Assembly: GCF_000423265.1 (NCBI RefSeq) | Contig: NZ_AUHQ01000002.1 | Coordinates: forward strand, 1 to 64,000 | Direction: 5' to 3' | Source: Ligilactobacillus saerimneri DSM 16049 | GTDB taxonomy: Bacteria; Bacillota; Bacilli; Lactobacillales; Lactobacillaceae | Length of the DNA stretch: 64,000 nucleotides | Part shown: positions 1 to 9,012 of the stretch, piece after piece | How the letters are laid out: every line of letters starts with the position of its first letter | Numbering within the stretch: the first letter of the stretch is position 1 | Program-made: the position numbers and the translations under genes | Notes under the pieces: model-generated | What the model was told of the DNA's origin: nothing | Databases searched by the model: none | The model's input: only the letters and a program-made list of their open reading frames with translations

Positions 1-308
1 CTAATCAATTAGGAACTAATCTCAAGACACTGACGGTTGATCACGGGAAAGAGTTCGCCAACTACCAATCAATTGAGAAAAATACCGGCGTGCCGTTGTA
101 CTTTGCACATGCTTATTCTCCGCATGAACGTGGTAGTAATGAGAATCGTAATCGAGTGTTACGGCGATTTATTCCTAAGGGTCAGCCAATTGAAGAGATT
201 AGTGATGATGAATTGATTCAGATTAACTGGTATCTGAATTCACGGCCACTCAAATGTTTGAACTGGCGAACTCCAATTGAGATCTTTTTGCTTAATCTGC
301 GTCATTAA
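1..308 (+). CDS. IS30-family transposase, C-terminal part (cut by window start)
   Basis: Only about the last 101 codons are present because the window opens inside the gene (frame from base 3). The visible part carries the IS30 signature: an Asp in TVDHGKEF, then about 30 residues on the ERGSNENRN block holding the catalytic Glu, followed by a PKG turn and the conserved RPLKCLNWRTP tail. In this family these are the second Asp and the Glu of the DDE integrase-like fold that cuts and joins transposon ends. The reading frame is intact to its TAA stop, so the copy may be functional, but the N-terminal HTH part and first Asp are outside the window. Confidence 0.85.
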   Translation, partial: NQLGTNLKTLTVDHGKEFANYQSIEKNTGVPLYFAHAYSPHERGSNENRNRVLRRFIPKGQPIEEISDDELIQINWYLNSRPLKCLNWRTPIEIFLLNLRH

Positions 309-346
309 ATTTGTTCAAGTTATTTATTGCAATCTACCCTTTTTTA
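1..346 (+). mobile_element. Right end of an IS30-family insertion sequence
   Basis: The transposase stop at 306-308 is followed at once by TTTGTTCAAGTT and TTGCAATCTACCC, which resembles the terminal inverted repeat placed just after the stop codon in lactobacillar IS30 elements. The left end and target duplication are outside the window, so the exact boundary near 346 is an estimate. AT-rich DNA with no gene follows up to the purA terminator. Confidence 0.45.
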
Positions 347-461
347 ATGTCAAGTGCATTAAAATACACCTATTGCTATTATTATATTATCACTAATAAT
401 TATTTATTATAACTATAATTAAAAAATTATCTAAACTAAAAATGAAACTTGCTTTTTTCGC

Positions 462-506
462 AATAAAAAGAGCAGAAAGAAGCGCCTTTGCACTGTCTTT
501 CTGCTC
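462..506 (-). terminator. Terminator of purA
   Basis: Inverted arms GAGCAGAAAGA (470-480) and TCTTTCTGCTC (496-506) are followed on the minus strand by a T-rich run. It lies 30 bases beyond the purA stop. Confidence 0.85.
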
Positions 507-536
507 ATATATTTAGCGTAATAGTTTAAATGTGAA

Positions 537-1835
<1,299 letters not shown>

Positions 1836-1917
1836 TCACCTCAATATTATTTTTAATGCGATAATTCGCAAAAACACCATTTCATATACTAACAAACACC
1901 ACATTTTTATTCAAGCT

Positions 1918-1982
1918 AAAACCGAATATTATCATTATCTAATCCGTTTATGAAATTAAAATCCTGTTCAATGTTCGTCTTT
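1918..1982. promoter_or_regulatory. Two possible PurBox sites upstream of purA
   Basis: AAAACCGAATATT (1918-1930, plus strand) matches the PurR box pattern AWWWCCGAACWWT at 12 of 13 positions. On the minus strand, 1982-1970 reads AAAGACGAACATT, 11 of 13. The two sites face each other about 40 bases apart, upstream of purA. PurR regulation of purA is known in Gram-positives, but the spacing is unlike the tight Bacillus arrangement, so this is tentative. Confidence 0.35.
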
Positions 1983-2254
1983 TGAAGAAAAACCTAGCCA
2001 CTTAGCAGATTGTAAAAAGAAAAATGTTTATAGGCTCTTTCTACGCATTATTATCTATGCCCCTAACAATCATCACATACTCCGGCGCATACATTCTTGG
2101 GACTTGTTTCTCCAAAAGACACGACCATATAGGATAAATTCGCACTATATGTCGGGTCTAAACTGGATAATTAGCCTTACTCAAATAAATTTTTATTTTA
2201 CTTCCACAGACACACAGCCAGGCGTGAGCCTTTTACTTAAATCATTATCTCCTT

Positions 2255-2320
2255 TTATGCTAAAGTTAAAGTGGTAGGAGGGAATCCCTCCCGAGGGTGG
2301 TCCATCCAATCCGACACCAC
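2255..2320 (-). CDS. 21-residue micro-ORF with good ribosome-binding site
   Basis: On the minus strand AAAGGAG (2331-2325) is followed after five bases by GTG and 21 codons ending in TAA at 2255. The peptide begins MVSDWMDHPREGF and is polar, unlike known membrane-active type I toxins. It lies entirely opposite the candidate small RNA. It may be a leader peptide, a degenerate toxin-locus remnant or chance. Confidence 0.2.
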   Translation of the reverse strand: MVSDWMDHPREGFPPTTLTLA

Positions 2321-2442
2321 TATTACTCCTTTCTATAAACTAATTGTCAGTGTTGTATTGACGCTGACTCATACCACCCTCGTACTTGTTGTTTAATCGC
2401 AGTTAAGAGCTGGGAGAAAATTCTCCTGGCTCTTATTTTATT
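2256..2442 (+). ncRNA. Candidate small RNA with antisense micro-ORF
   Basis: A promoter-like TATGCT (2256-2261) precedes a transcript beginning with the hairpin GGAGGGAATCCCTCC (2277-2291). The arms CGAGGGTGGT (2292-2301) and ACCACCCTCG (2374-2383) form a perfect 10-base inverted repeat. The region ends in a terminator with arms around AAGAGCTGGGAGA and TCTCCTGGCTCTT (2405-2436) and a T-rich tail. On the other strand an AAAGGAG site precedes a GTG start at 2320. Paired antisense transcripts with a tiny ORF recall type I toxin-antitoxin loci, but no hydrophobic toxin is visible. Confidence 0.35.
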
Positions 2443-2446
2443 TAGA
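2405..2446 (+). terminator. Intrinsic terminator of the candidate small RNA
   Basis: A 13-base stem with one mismatch and an AAAT loop is followed by TTATTTTATTT on the plus strand. No conventional gene lies upstream on this strand, which is the main reason to propose a small transcript. Confidence 0.65.
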
Positions 2447-2566
2447 GAGAGTATTTATCTTGAAAATAGCCTTCGTTTTTTTAGTTAGTGATTTTTTTCA
2501 CACAATAAGATATTATATTGAGTAAATGAATTTTTGTTGTAATGCGGAAAGGATGGTCTTTAATTT

Positions 2567-3475
2567 ATGAGAAAAGTTGGTATTATCGGTTTAGGACACG
2601 TCGGCGCAACTGTTGCCTTCACTCTTTTCACCCACGGGATTGCAGATGAGTTAGTACTGATCGACAAAAACCCCAAGAAAGCTCAAGCCGAATTTAACGA
2701 TCTAAGTGACACTTTAGCCCGGAATGATTTCCACGTTAAACTGAAAGCACAAGACTTCTCAGATCTTCGTGATCTTGATGTCCTCATCACTGCTTTTGGG
2801 AACATCAAAGCTAGTGTTGAATCCGGCGACCGGTTCGCTGAATTCGGTTTTAATAGTGATGCTGCTAAAGAAGTTGGCCAACAAATTAAAGATTCTGGCT
2901 TCCACGGAATCATCATCAACGTTGCTAACCCATGTGACGCTGTCACAACCATCCTTCAAAAAGTGACAGGTTTACCACAAAACCATGTTTTCGGGACAGG
3001 GACTTTCCTTGATACAGCCCGGATGCAACGGGCCGTAGGTGATCATTTACACCAAGACCCACGCAACGTCAGTGGTTTCGTTCTCGGCGAACACGGCAAC
3101 TCCCAATTTGTAGCTTGGTCAACAGTTAGTGTCAACAACAAGCCCGCCACTAGCTTGTTGGACGAAGCCACTCGGGCTCAATTAATGCAGGCTACCAAAG
3201 ACAATGCCTTCGTTGTGGCTGCTGGTAAGGGTTATACTTCCTATGCCATCGCTACTTGTGCGGTGCGGTTAGCCCAGGCTGTCTTCGCTGATGCTAAACT
3301 TTTTGCCCCTGTTTCTGTTTTCGTTCCAAGTGTAGGAACTTACGTTGGTTACCCTGCTATTATTGGGGCCGATGGGGTTGAAGAAGTTATTCCATTGGAA
3401 TTAACCGCTGCTGAAGACGCCGAATTCCGCAAATCTGCCCAAATCATTAAAGAACATGTTGACCAACTGTTCTAA
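2567..3475 (+). CDS. L-2-hydroxyisocaproate dehydrogenase-like (LDH/MDH superfamily)
   Basis: Probably reduces branched 2-keto acids such as 2-ketoisocaproate to L-2-hydroxy acids with NADH, a lactobacillar amino-acid catabolism step. The 302 residues follow the L-HicDH pattern: Rossmann motif GLGHVGATVA at the N-terminus, the substrate-pocket ESGDRFAEF, NPCDAVT, the Arg in GTFLDTARMQRAVG, and the catalytic His in GEHGNSQFVAWSTV. These differ from true L-LDH, whose loop carries a Gln/Arg substrate discriminator, though a broad-range LDH cannot be excluded. It has its own terminator and lies upstream of dnaB on the same strand. Confidence 0.85.
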   Translation: MRKVGIIGLGHVGATVAFTLFTHGIADELVLIDKNPKKAQAEFNDLSDTLARNDFHVKLKAQDFSDLRDLDVLITAFGNIKASVESGDRFAEFGFNSDAAKEVGQQIKDSGFHGIIINVANPCDAVTTILQKVTGLPQNHVFGTGTFLDTARMQRAVGDHLHQDPRNVSGFVLGEHGNSQFVAWSTVSVNNKPATSLLDEATRAQLMQATKDNAFVVAAGKGYTSYAIATCAVRLAQAVFADAKLFAPVSVFVPSVGTYVGYPAIIGADGVEEVIPLELTAAEDAEFRKSAQIIKEHVDQLF

Positions 3476-3500
3476 ACTTTTGGTAACACTAATAACTATT

Positions 3501-3527
3501 AAGGTGGAGCTTCTCCACCTTTTTTTA
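3501..3527 (+). terminator. Terminator after the dehydrogenase gene
   Basis: Arms AGGTGGA and TCCACCT with a short loop are followed by seven T residues. Confidence 0.9.
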
Positions 3528-3624
3528 TTGTTTCATAAAAGACTGTGTAATATGTATTTATAACCAGGCTGTTCGTTCTTATGCTAAAATAGGCAACAGA
3601 ATTATTTACGAAAGGAAGAACATT

Positions 3625-5058
3625 GTGGCTAGCGAAAATACCCTTAATAACTACTTGCCACCCCAAAACATCGAAGCCGAGAGAGCTGTTTTAGGGGCGA
3701 TTCTTTTAAATAATAGTGCCATCGCCACTGCGTTGGAATACCTCCAACCAGAAGATTTCTACAAGCATGCCCACCGAATCTTGTTCCAGACTATGGTCGA
3801 ACTCAACGACAAAGACCAACCCTTGGATACTGTGACCCTGCTCAACACTTTGAAGTCTAATAACCAACTCGAAGACGTAGGAGGGGCCACGATTATTAGT
3901 GAGATCGCTAGTGTTGTACCGTCGGCTGCTAACATTGCTTATTACGCCAAAATTGTTGCTGACAAGGCTACTGCCCGCCGTCTTATCGCTGCTGCCACTG
4001 GCATCATCACGCAGACCAACGAAGGGGGGATGGAGATTGCTGATATCCTCGATGACGCCGAACGGTCTATTATGGGCGTTTCTTCTAACCGCAATAGCGG
4101 TGGTTTCCGGCGAATTGATGAAGTTTTGGATAAAACAGTCGATGAAATCAACCGCCTAGCTACCCAAGGTAATGAAATTACCGGTCTGCCAACCGGCTAT
4201 ACTGGCTTTGACCGGCTGACTTCTGGACTACAACCTGACAATTTGATCATCTTGGCTGCCCGGCCGGCTGTGGGGAAAACTGCTTTTGCCCTTAACATGG
4301 CACAAAATATTGCTACTAGTCGTGAAACCACTGTCGCCCTATTCTCCCTTGAAATGAGTGCCGAATCTCTGGTAAGCCGGATGATCTGTGCCGAAGGGAC
4401 AATTCGGGCTGATCACTTGCGGAATGGGAGTTTAGATGAGGATGAATACCGCAAGTTAATGATGGCCGTTGGGTCCCTTTCGCGAGCTTCGATCTATATC
4501 GACGATACGCCTGGGATCAAGATGTCCCAAATCCGGGCCAAGTGTCTCCGCCTAGCCAAAGAGCGGCAAAAAGATAAGCCTCTTGGTTTAGTTGTAATCG
4601 ACTACCTTCAACTAATTGAAGGTAGTAATAAAGAATCCCGGCAACAAGAAGTTTCTGAAATTTCCCGCCAACTCAAAAAATTGGCCAAGGAAATCAACGT
4701 TCCTGTCATCGCCCTATCCCAGCTCTCCCGGCGGGTAGAAAGTCGTGAAGACAAGCGTCCCGTCCTCTCCGACATTCGGGAATCTGGGTCTATCGAACAG
4801 GACGCGGACATCGTCGCTTTCTTATACCGGGAAGACTACTACGAAAGTACGAATTTAACCCCTAAAGCGGATGAAAACAGCGACAACCAGCAACCATTCC
4901 AGAATACAGATAGCAATCAGGCAGATGAGGTTCCAAGTACTGTGGAATTAATTATTGAAAAGAACCGGGCAGGGGCCCGCGGAACGGTTAATTTGGCTTT
5001 CAGTAAGCAGTACAATAAGTTTACCAACATCGCCAACTTCGAAGCACCTGATCAATAA
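3625..5058 (+). CDS. dnaB: Replicative DNA helicase
   Basis: Hexameric 5'-3' helicase at the replication fork. The 477 residues contain the N-terminal primase-contact domain (PPQNIEAERAVLGAIL at about 12-27), the RecA-like domain with Walker A AARPAVGKTAF, Walker B VIDYLQLI, and SQLSRRVE. Between the core and the C-terminal IEKNRAGARGTV block lies a polar, Asn/Asp/Gln-rich insert of about 30 residues. GTG start with AAAGGAAG upstream. The gene is on the plus strand, opposite to rplI, gdpP and purA. In related genomes dnaB normally runs with rplI, so a local inversion is likely. Confidence 0.96.
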   Translation: MASENTLNNYLPPQNIEAERAVLGAILLNNSAIATALEYLQPEDFYKHAHRILFQTMVELNDKDQPLDTVTLLNTLKSNNQLEDVGGATIISEIASVVPSAANIAYYAKIVADKATARRLIAAATGIITQTNEGGMEIADILDDAERSIMGVSSNRNSGGFRRIDEVLDKTVDEINRLATQGNEITGLPTGYTGFDRLTSGLQPDNLIILAARPAVGKTAFALNMAQNIATSRETTVALFSLEMSAESLVSRMICAEGTIRADHLRNGSLDEDEYRKLMMAVGSLSRASIYIDDTPGIKMSQIRAKCLRLAKERQKDKPLGLVVIDYLQLIEGSNKESRQQEVSEISRQLKKLAKEINVPVIALSQLSRRVESREDKRPVLSDIRESGSIEQDADIVAFLYREDYYESTNLTPKADENSDNQQPFQNTDSNQADEVPSTVELIIEKNRAGARGTVNLAFSKQYNKFTNIANFEAPDQ

Positions 5059-5062
5059 ACAT

Positions 5063-5108
5063 AAAAAAGACTGTTCAATCACAAATTCGTGACTGAACAG
5101 TCTTTTTT
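5063..5108. terminator. Bidirectional terminator between dnaB and rplI
   Basis: A long stem (GACTGTTCA / TGAACAGTC, extended by TCAC/GTGA) is flanked by A and T runs, so it can end both convergent transcripts. Confidence 0.9.
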
Positions 5109-5130
5109 AACTTATCTTACTAACTGTACT

Positions 5131-5580
5131 TTATTTTTCTGAAACATGTACCCGAACGTGCGCTGTTACATCGTTGTGCAACCGAACTGGCACATTCCGG
5201 TAACCCATAGCCCGCAATGGTTCGGACAGGTCCATCTTCCGCTTATCAACCTTGATCCCATGTTGCTTTTCCAAGCCTTGGGCAATCTGCTTGCTAGTAA
5301 TAGAACCAAAGAGGCGCCCATCAACCCCGGCTTTAGCCTTGAGTTCAACGATCATATTGCCTGATTCTAGCTTCTCCTTAAGAGCTTTAGCTTCAGCCAA
5401 TTCTTCTGCTTCCCGCTTAGCTTCAGCCCGTTTTTGGCCCCGTAATTGAGACATTGCTTGGGCATCAGCTTTCTTAGCCTTGTTACTCTTGATCAGGAAG
5501 TTAGCAAACCCATCAGGAATTTCCTTGATTTCACCGCGTTTTCCCTTACCACGGACGTCCTGTGTAAAAATAACTTTCAT
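5131..5580 (-). CDS. rplI: 50S ribosomal protein L9
   Basis: Binds 23S rRNA near the L1 stalk base. The 149 residues have the canonical layout: N-terminal rRNA-binding domain with [20 protein letters not shown] and GFANFLI, a long charged helix (about 40-75), and a C-terminal domain with GRLFGSIT. Starts 18 bases after the gdpP stop, so it is probably cotranscribed with gdpP. Confidence 0.97.
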   Translation of the reverse strand: MKVIFTQDVRGKGKRGEIKEIPDGFANFLIKSNKAKKADAQAMSQLRGQKRAEAKREAEELAEAKALKEKLESGNMIVELKAKAGVDGRLFGSITSKQIAQGLEKQHGIKVDKRKMDLSEPLRAMGYRNVPVRLHNDVTAHVRVHVSEK

Positions 5581-5598
5581 GTTAACTCCTCCTTGTCA

Positions 5599-7653
5599 CT
5601 AGGCATCAGTTGCATCTGTGCCTGGCTCATCATTATTATTTTCCTGCTCATCGTTAATTAATTCAAGTAATTGCTTACGAACCTCAGCCACTGTTTTGCC
5701 AGTAATCTGGGTAGCAGCATTGGAGAGGTGACCACCGCCTCCCAGTTTTTCCATAACAATCTGGACATTGACTTTCCCATTACTCCGGGCAGAAATACCG
5801 ATAGTATCTTCATCTCGACGGGAAATAACGTAGGAAGCTTGTACTCCACTAACAGTCAATAAAGAATCGGCAGCCTGCGCTGCAGCCACCGCATCAAAGA
5901 TCCGGTCATTCTCGCCCGCACAGAGGGCCCGTGACCGGTCAGGACCAACAAACTCAACCAGGTCAATCAGGTGGTTACGCTGCATGTAGCTTTGCACATC
6001 TTCTTTCATAAAGTGTTGCATCAATGTTGCATCAGCCCCAACTGACCGTAAATAACTAGCGGCATCAAAAGTCCGCGTCCCCGTTCGTAGAGTAAAGGAT
6101 TTGGTATCAATTGTGATCCCCGTGAGCATCACTGTGGCTTCCAACCGCGTGATTGGTTCTTTGGTTGGTGCCTGATATTCAAATAATTCAGTGATTAACT
6201 CACACGTTGAACTAGCATACGGTTCGATATAAACCAAAATGGGGTTTTCAGGAAATTCTTCCCCCCGCCGGTGGTGGTCAATGACCATCACCCGGTTCTG
6301 CATCAGTTCATACAACTGTGGGTCCGTAGTCATGGATGGTTTCGAGTGGTCAACCATAATTAGCAAACTCTTACGAGTTACCTTTTCATGGGCTTCTTCC
6401 GGAGTAATGAAGCATGTCCGCAAAGCAGGTTCATTTTGAACCTCCTCCATTAGTCGTTGAATATCCGAATGCAAATGCTCCTGGTCCATCACAATCCAAC
6501 ACTTGCGCCCATTCATCTGGGCAATACGCCGGATCCCCATTGCTGCCCCGATCGAATCCATATCAGGCCGCATGTGCCCCATCACAAAAATCTGGTCGGA
6601 CTGGCGAATCAACTCTTGGAGGGCCTGTGAGATCATCCGCGCTCTGACCCGGGTCCGCTTTTCCATTGGATTTGTTTTTCCCCCGTAGAAACGCGGCTGG
6701 CGTCCATTAACCTTCCGAATAACCGCCTGGTCTCCACCCCGGCCTAATGCCAGGTCCATATTACTTTGCGCTTGTTTAGACATCTCATTGAGGTCATCTC
6801 CCCCGTAGGCAATCCCGATACTCAAGGTCAGGGGATTATTTTGTTTGGAAGTGTCCTTGCGAATCTTATCCAACACCCTAAACTTACGATTCTCCATCCG
6901 CACTAACGACTGCCGGTACCCAATGATAAAGAAGTGATCTTCATCGACTTGTTTTAGAAAAACACCCATCTTGTGGGCCCATTCTGATAGGGTGGTCGTA
7001 ATGTAATTATTAATATTGGAAATTGTCTCATCAGCCATCGTCTTGGAAACTTCATCATAATTATCCAAGAAAATCTGCCCAATGATCAACCGCGTGTTGC
7101 GGAAGCGTTCTTCGATATCGAAGTAATGGGTAATATCCATCATGTAAACCGCATCAATATCAGCTTGAATATACATCTGAAAATGCTGATCTTTCCAAGT
7201 TACTTCGATGGGTTTTTTAACTTCCCAATTTTCTGCAATCAAATCGCCCAACTCAGGATCAACCGTCGCGATTTTTTTGCCAATCACATCATCTTTACCA
7301 AAATATCGCTGCATGTATGGGTTGACCCATTCAATATCACCCGTCTGATCGAGTAACAGAACCCCCAAAGGCATCCGGATCAGCGCTTCCTGTTCGCCCC
7401 GTTTGATCCGATAAGATAGGTCAGAAATATAATCACTAGTATCTTGGGTCATCTGTTGGAACTCAATGTAAATAATTGCCAACATCAGAATGACAACAGC
7501 CAAGATGACGATCCCAAATAGAATGTTTTTGGACAATGATAAATAGACACTAATTAGCGAAATAACCACTAAGAAAAAGGCAATCCACCGCAACCGATCA
7601 TTGCTCATGAATTCTGGCAACCGCCAGAAATCTTTGGAAAAAAATTTCTTCAC
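5599..7653 (-). CDS. gdpP: Cyclic-di-AMP phosphodiesterase (GdpP/YybT type)
   Basis: Membrane enzyme that hydrolyses c-di-AMP to pApA and so affects potassium, osmotic and cell-wall homeostasis. The 684 residues show two N-terminal membrane helices (about 22-65), a PAS-like domain, a degenerate GGDEF domain lacking the GGDEF motif, and a C-terminal DHH/DHHA1 domain with GHMRPDMDSIGAAMG, VIDHHRRGEEF and the GGGGH motif. GTG start at 7653 after GAGGTGA. Followed by rplI. Its upstream region holds a terminator-like hairpin between two promoter-like sequences. Confidence 0.96.
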   Translation of the reverse strand: MKKFFSKDFWRLPEFMSNDRLRWIAFFLVVISLISVYLSLSKNILFGIVILAVVILMLAIIYIEFQQMTQDTSDYISDLSYRIKRGEQEALIRMPLGVLLLDQTGDIEWVNPYMQRYFGKDDVIGKKIATVDPELGDLIAENWEVKKPIEVTWKDQHFQMYIQADIDAVYMMDITHYFDIEERFRNTRLIIGQIFLDNYDEVSKTMADETISNINNYITTTLSEWAHKMGVFLKQVDEDHFFIIGYRQSLVRMENRKFRVLDKIRKDTSKQNNPLTLSIGIAYGGDDLNEMSKQAQSNMDLALGRGGDQAVIRKVNGRQPRFYGGKTNPMEKRTRVRARMISQALQELIRQSDQIFVMGHMRPDMDSIGAAMGIRRIAQMNGRKCWIVMDQEHLHSDIQRLMEEVQNEPALRTCFITPEEAHEKVTRKSLLIMVDHSKPSMTTDPQLYELMQNRVMVIDHHRRGEEFPENPILVYIEPYASSTCELITELFEYQAPTKEPITRLEATVMLTGITIDTKSFTLRTGTRTFDAASYLRSVGADATLMQHFMKEDVQSYMQRNHLIDLVEFVGPDRSRALCAGENDRIFDAVAAAQAADSLLTVSGVQASYVISRRDEDTIGISARSNGKVNVQIVMEKLGGGGHLSNAATQITGKTVAEVRKQLLELINDEQENNNDEPGTDATDA

Positions 7654-7720
7654 GGTTATTCACCTCGCAATCTTTAATAAAATCTAGTCATTAAGAATTT
7701 TTAAACCTTTACATATGTGT

Positions 7721-7730
7721 ATTCTACCAC
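7721..7730 (-). promoter_or_regulatory. Extended -10 promoter proposed for gdpP-rplI
   Basis: On the minus strand TGG precedes TAGAAT (7726-7721), an extended -10 element, about 68 bases before the gdpP start and downstream of the hairpin terminator. Confidence 0.45.
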
Positions 7731-7770
7731 ATTTTAGAAAGTGCTTTTTTTCTATTCGCTAACAAAAAGC

Positions 7771-7816
7771 GGCGCCTTTGGAGTAACGAATGATCGCCAC
7801 TGCAAACGCTCCGCTT
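7771..7816 (-). terminator. Terminator-like hairpin in the gdpP upstream region
   Basis: The arms at 7803-7816 and 7777-7790 pair at 12 of 14 positions and enclose a 12-base loop. On the minus strand they are followed by TTTTTGTT. Nothing conventional is transcribed just upstream, so this ends either a leader or a short RNA of about 66 nucleotides. Confidence 0.6.
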
Positions 7817-7843
7817 AAAGTGTTATGGGTTTGTTTTAATTTT

Positions 7844-7872
7844 AGTATACCCCCAACCGTTGCGTTTGTCAG
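7844..7872 (-). promoter_or_regulatory. Promoter for a short leader or small RNA ahead of gdpP
   Basis: Minus strand CTGACA (7872-7867), 17-base spacer, TATACT (7849-7844). Its transcript would meet the hairpin at 7771-7816 after about 30 bases. Confidence 0.6.
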
Positions 7873-7999
7873 TATTCACCCCCAGTTCACGCCCAATGTT
7901 TGGAAAAACTTTACCGCTTGCCGCCCTGGTTTTTCTTTGTGGCTGGTATAATTAGATTAGTTAATTTACGAAGTAACTCAAGCAAGAGGGGTGTTTTTT

Positions 8000-8947
8000 A
8001 TGACAAATCGCATCACAGTCCTAGGAAGTATCAATCTGGATACCACCTATCACGTTAACCGAATGCCACAACCAGGTGAAACCATTGCAGCCAGCAACAA
8101 AACTTCTGCAGCAGGGGGCAAAGGCGCTAACCAAGCTGTGGCCGCGGCTCGATCAGGGGCTAGCACAGCTTTTATTGGTATGGTCGGAGGTGATGATGCT
8201 GGCCAGTTTATGCGGACAGCTCTAGCAGAAAATAATGTTGATATCAGTAATGTTTTTATCCAAAAAGACATCGGAACTGGGTCAGCCGCAATCATCCTCA
8301 ACCAGCAAGGACAAAACAGTATCATGGTGTATGGTGGCGCCAACCACGAAATAACTCCAGCCACCATCAACCAACCAGCTGTGATTGATACCATTAGGAA
8401 CTCCGACTTTTTGATTGCTCAGTTTGAAACGCCACAAGCAGCAACCCTAGCGGCTTTTAAGATTGCTCGGGAACATGGTGTCAAAACCATCCTCAACCCC
8501 GCACCTGCCAAAGAAGTATCGGCTGAATTACTAGCCTACACCGACCTTTTAGTTCCTAACGAAACCGAAAGTGAAGCTTTGACTGGAATTACGATCACGG
8601 ACGCCAAGTCCTTGGCCCAGACAGGAGCCCATTTTGCGCATTTAGGCGTTCACAACCTTTTGATCACTCTGGGTTCCAAAGGAGTCTATCTTTACCAGGA
8701 AAAGCAAGCTACAGTTCTGCCTGCCTACAAAGTCCAAGCCATCGATACCACCGGTGCTGGCGATACATTTATCGGGAGTATGACCGCCCAACTTAAGCCT
8801 GACTTCTCCAACCTTGAGGAGGCTGTCAACTATGGTCAAACGGCCTCCTCTTTAGCTGTGCAAGGTCTTGGAGCTATGCCTTCGATCCCAACAGCGGCTC
8901 AAATCGCCGTGGCGCAAGCCAAAAACCTTACTTCCACTGACGCTTAA
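8000..8947 (+). CDS. rbsK: Ribokinase (PfkB family)
   Basis: Phosphorylates ribose to ribose-5-phosphate using ATP. The protein has the family N-terminal GSINLDTTYHV, the substrate motif GGKGANQAVAAARSG, NPAPAKE, and the C-terminal TTGAGDTFIGS with the catalytic Asp. I start at ATG 8000 because AGAGGGG sits eight bases before it; a GTG at 7991 is possible but overlaps the ribosome-binding site. No ribose transporter adjoins it; the GRP-family sugar transporter at 14.8-15.7 kb could supply ribose, but that is only inference. It may accept another pentose or nucleoside. Confidence 0.92.
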   Translation: MTNRITVLGSINLDTTYHVNRMPQPGETIAASNKTSAAGGKGANQAVAAARSGASTAFIGMVGGDDAGQFMRTALAENNVDISNVFIQKDIGTGSAAIILNQQGQNSIMVYGGANHEITPATINQPAVIDTIRNSDFLIAQFETPQAATLAAFKIAREHGVKTILNPAPAKEVSAELLAYTDLLVPNETESEALTGITITDAKSLAQTGAHFAHLGVHNLLITLGSKGVYLYQEKQATVLPAYKVQAIDTTGAGDTFIGSMTAQLKPDFSNLEEAVNYGQTASSLAVQGLGAMPSIPTAAQIAVAQAKNLTSTDA

Positions 8948-9012
8948 GTCCTTCATGGTAAAATAATAACTGGGAAATATGGTTGTTACTTATTTGAAAG
9001 GGGTTCAAATCC

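Larger units (their letters stand above)
7654..7999. other. 346-base region between gdpP and rbsK
   Basis: Holds the two minus-strand promoter-like sites and the hairpin described separately, plus a plus-strand extended -10 TGGTATAAT (7944-7952) that probably drives the ribokinase gene. No further ORF is supported. Confidence 0.6.

Noticed and set aside
2040-2200. Purine or other riboswitch ahead of purA
   Set aside because: The core motifs of purine, preQ1 and guanidine riboswitches are not present on either strand.
8965-8978. AATAACTGGGAAAT as a fourth Noc-type site
   Set aside because: Only 11 of 14 matches and one half-site is lost.
9002-9012. GGTTCAAATCC resembling a tRNA T-arm
   Set aside because: No acceptor stem or anticodon arm upstream; it overlaps the ribosome-binding site of the DUF1002 gene.
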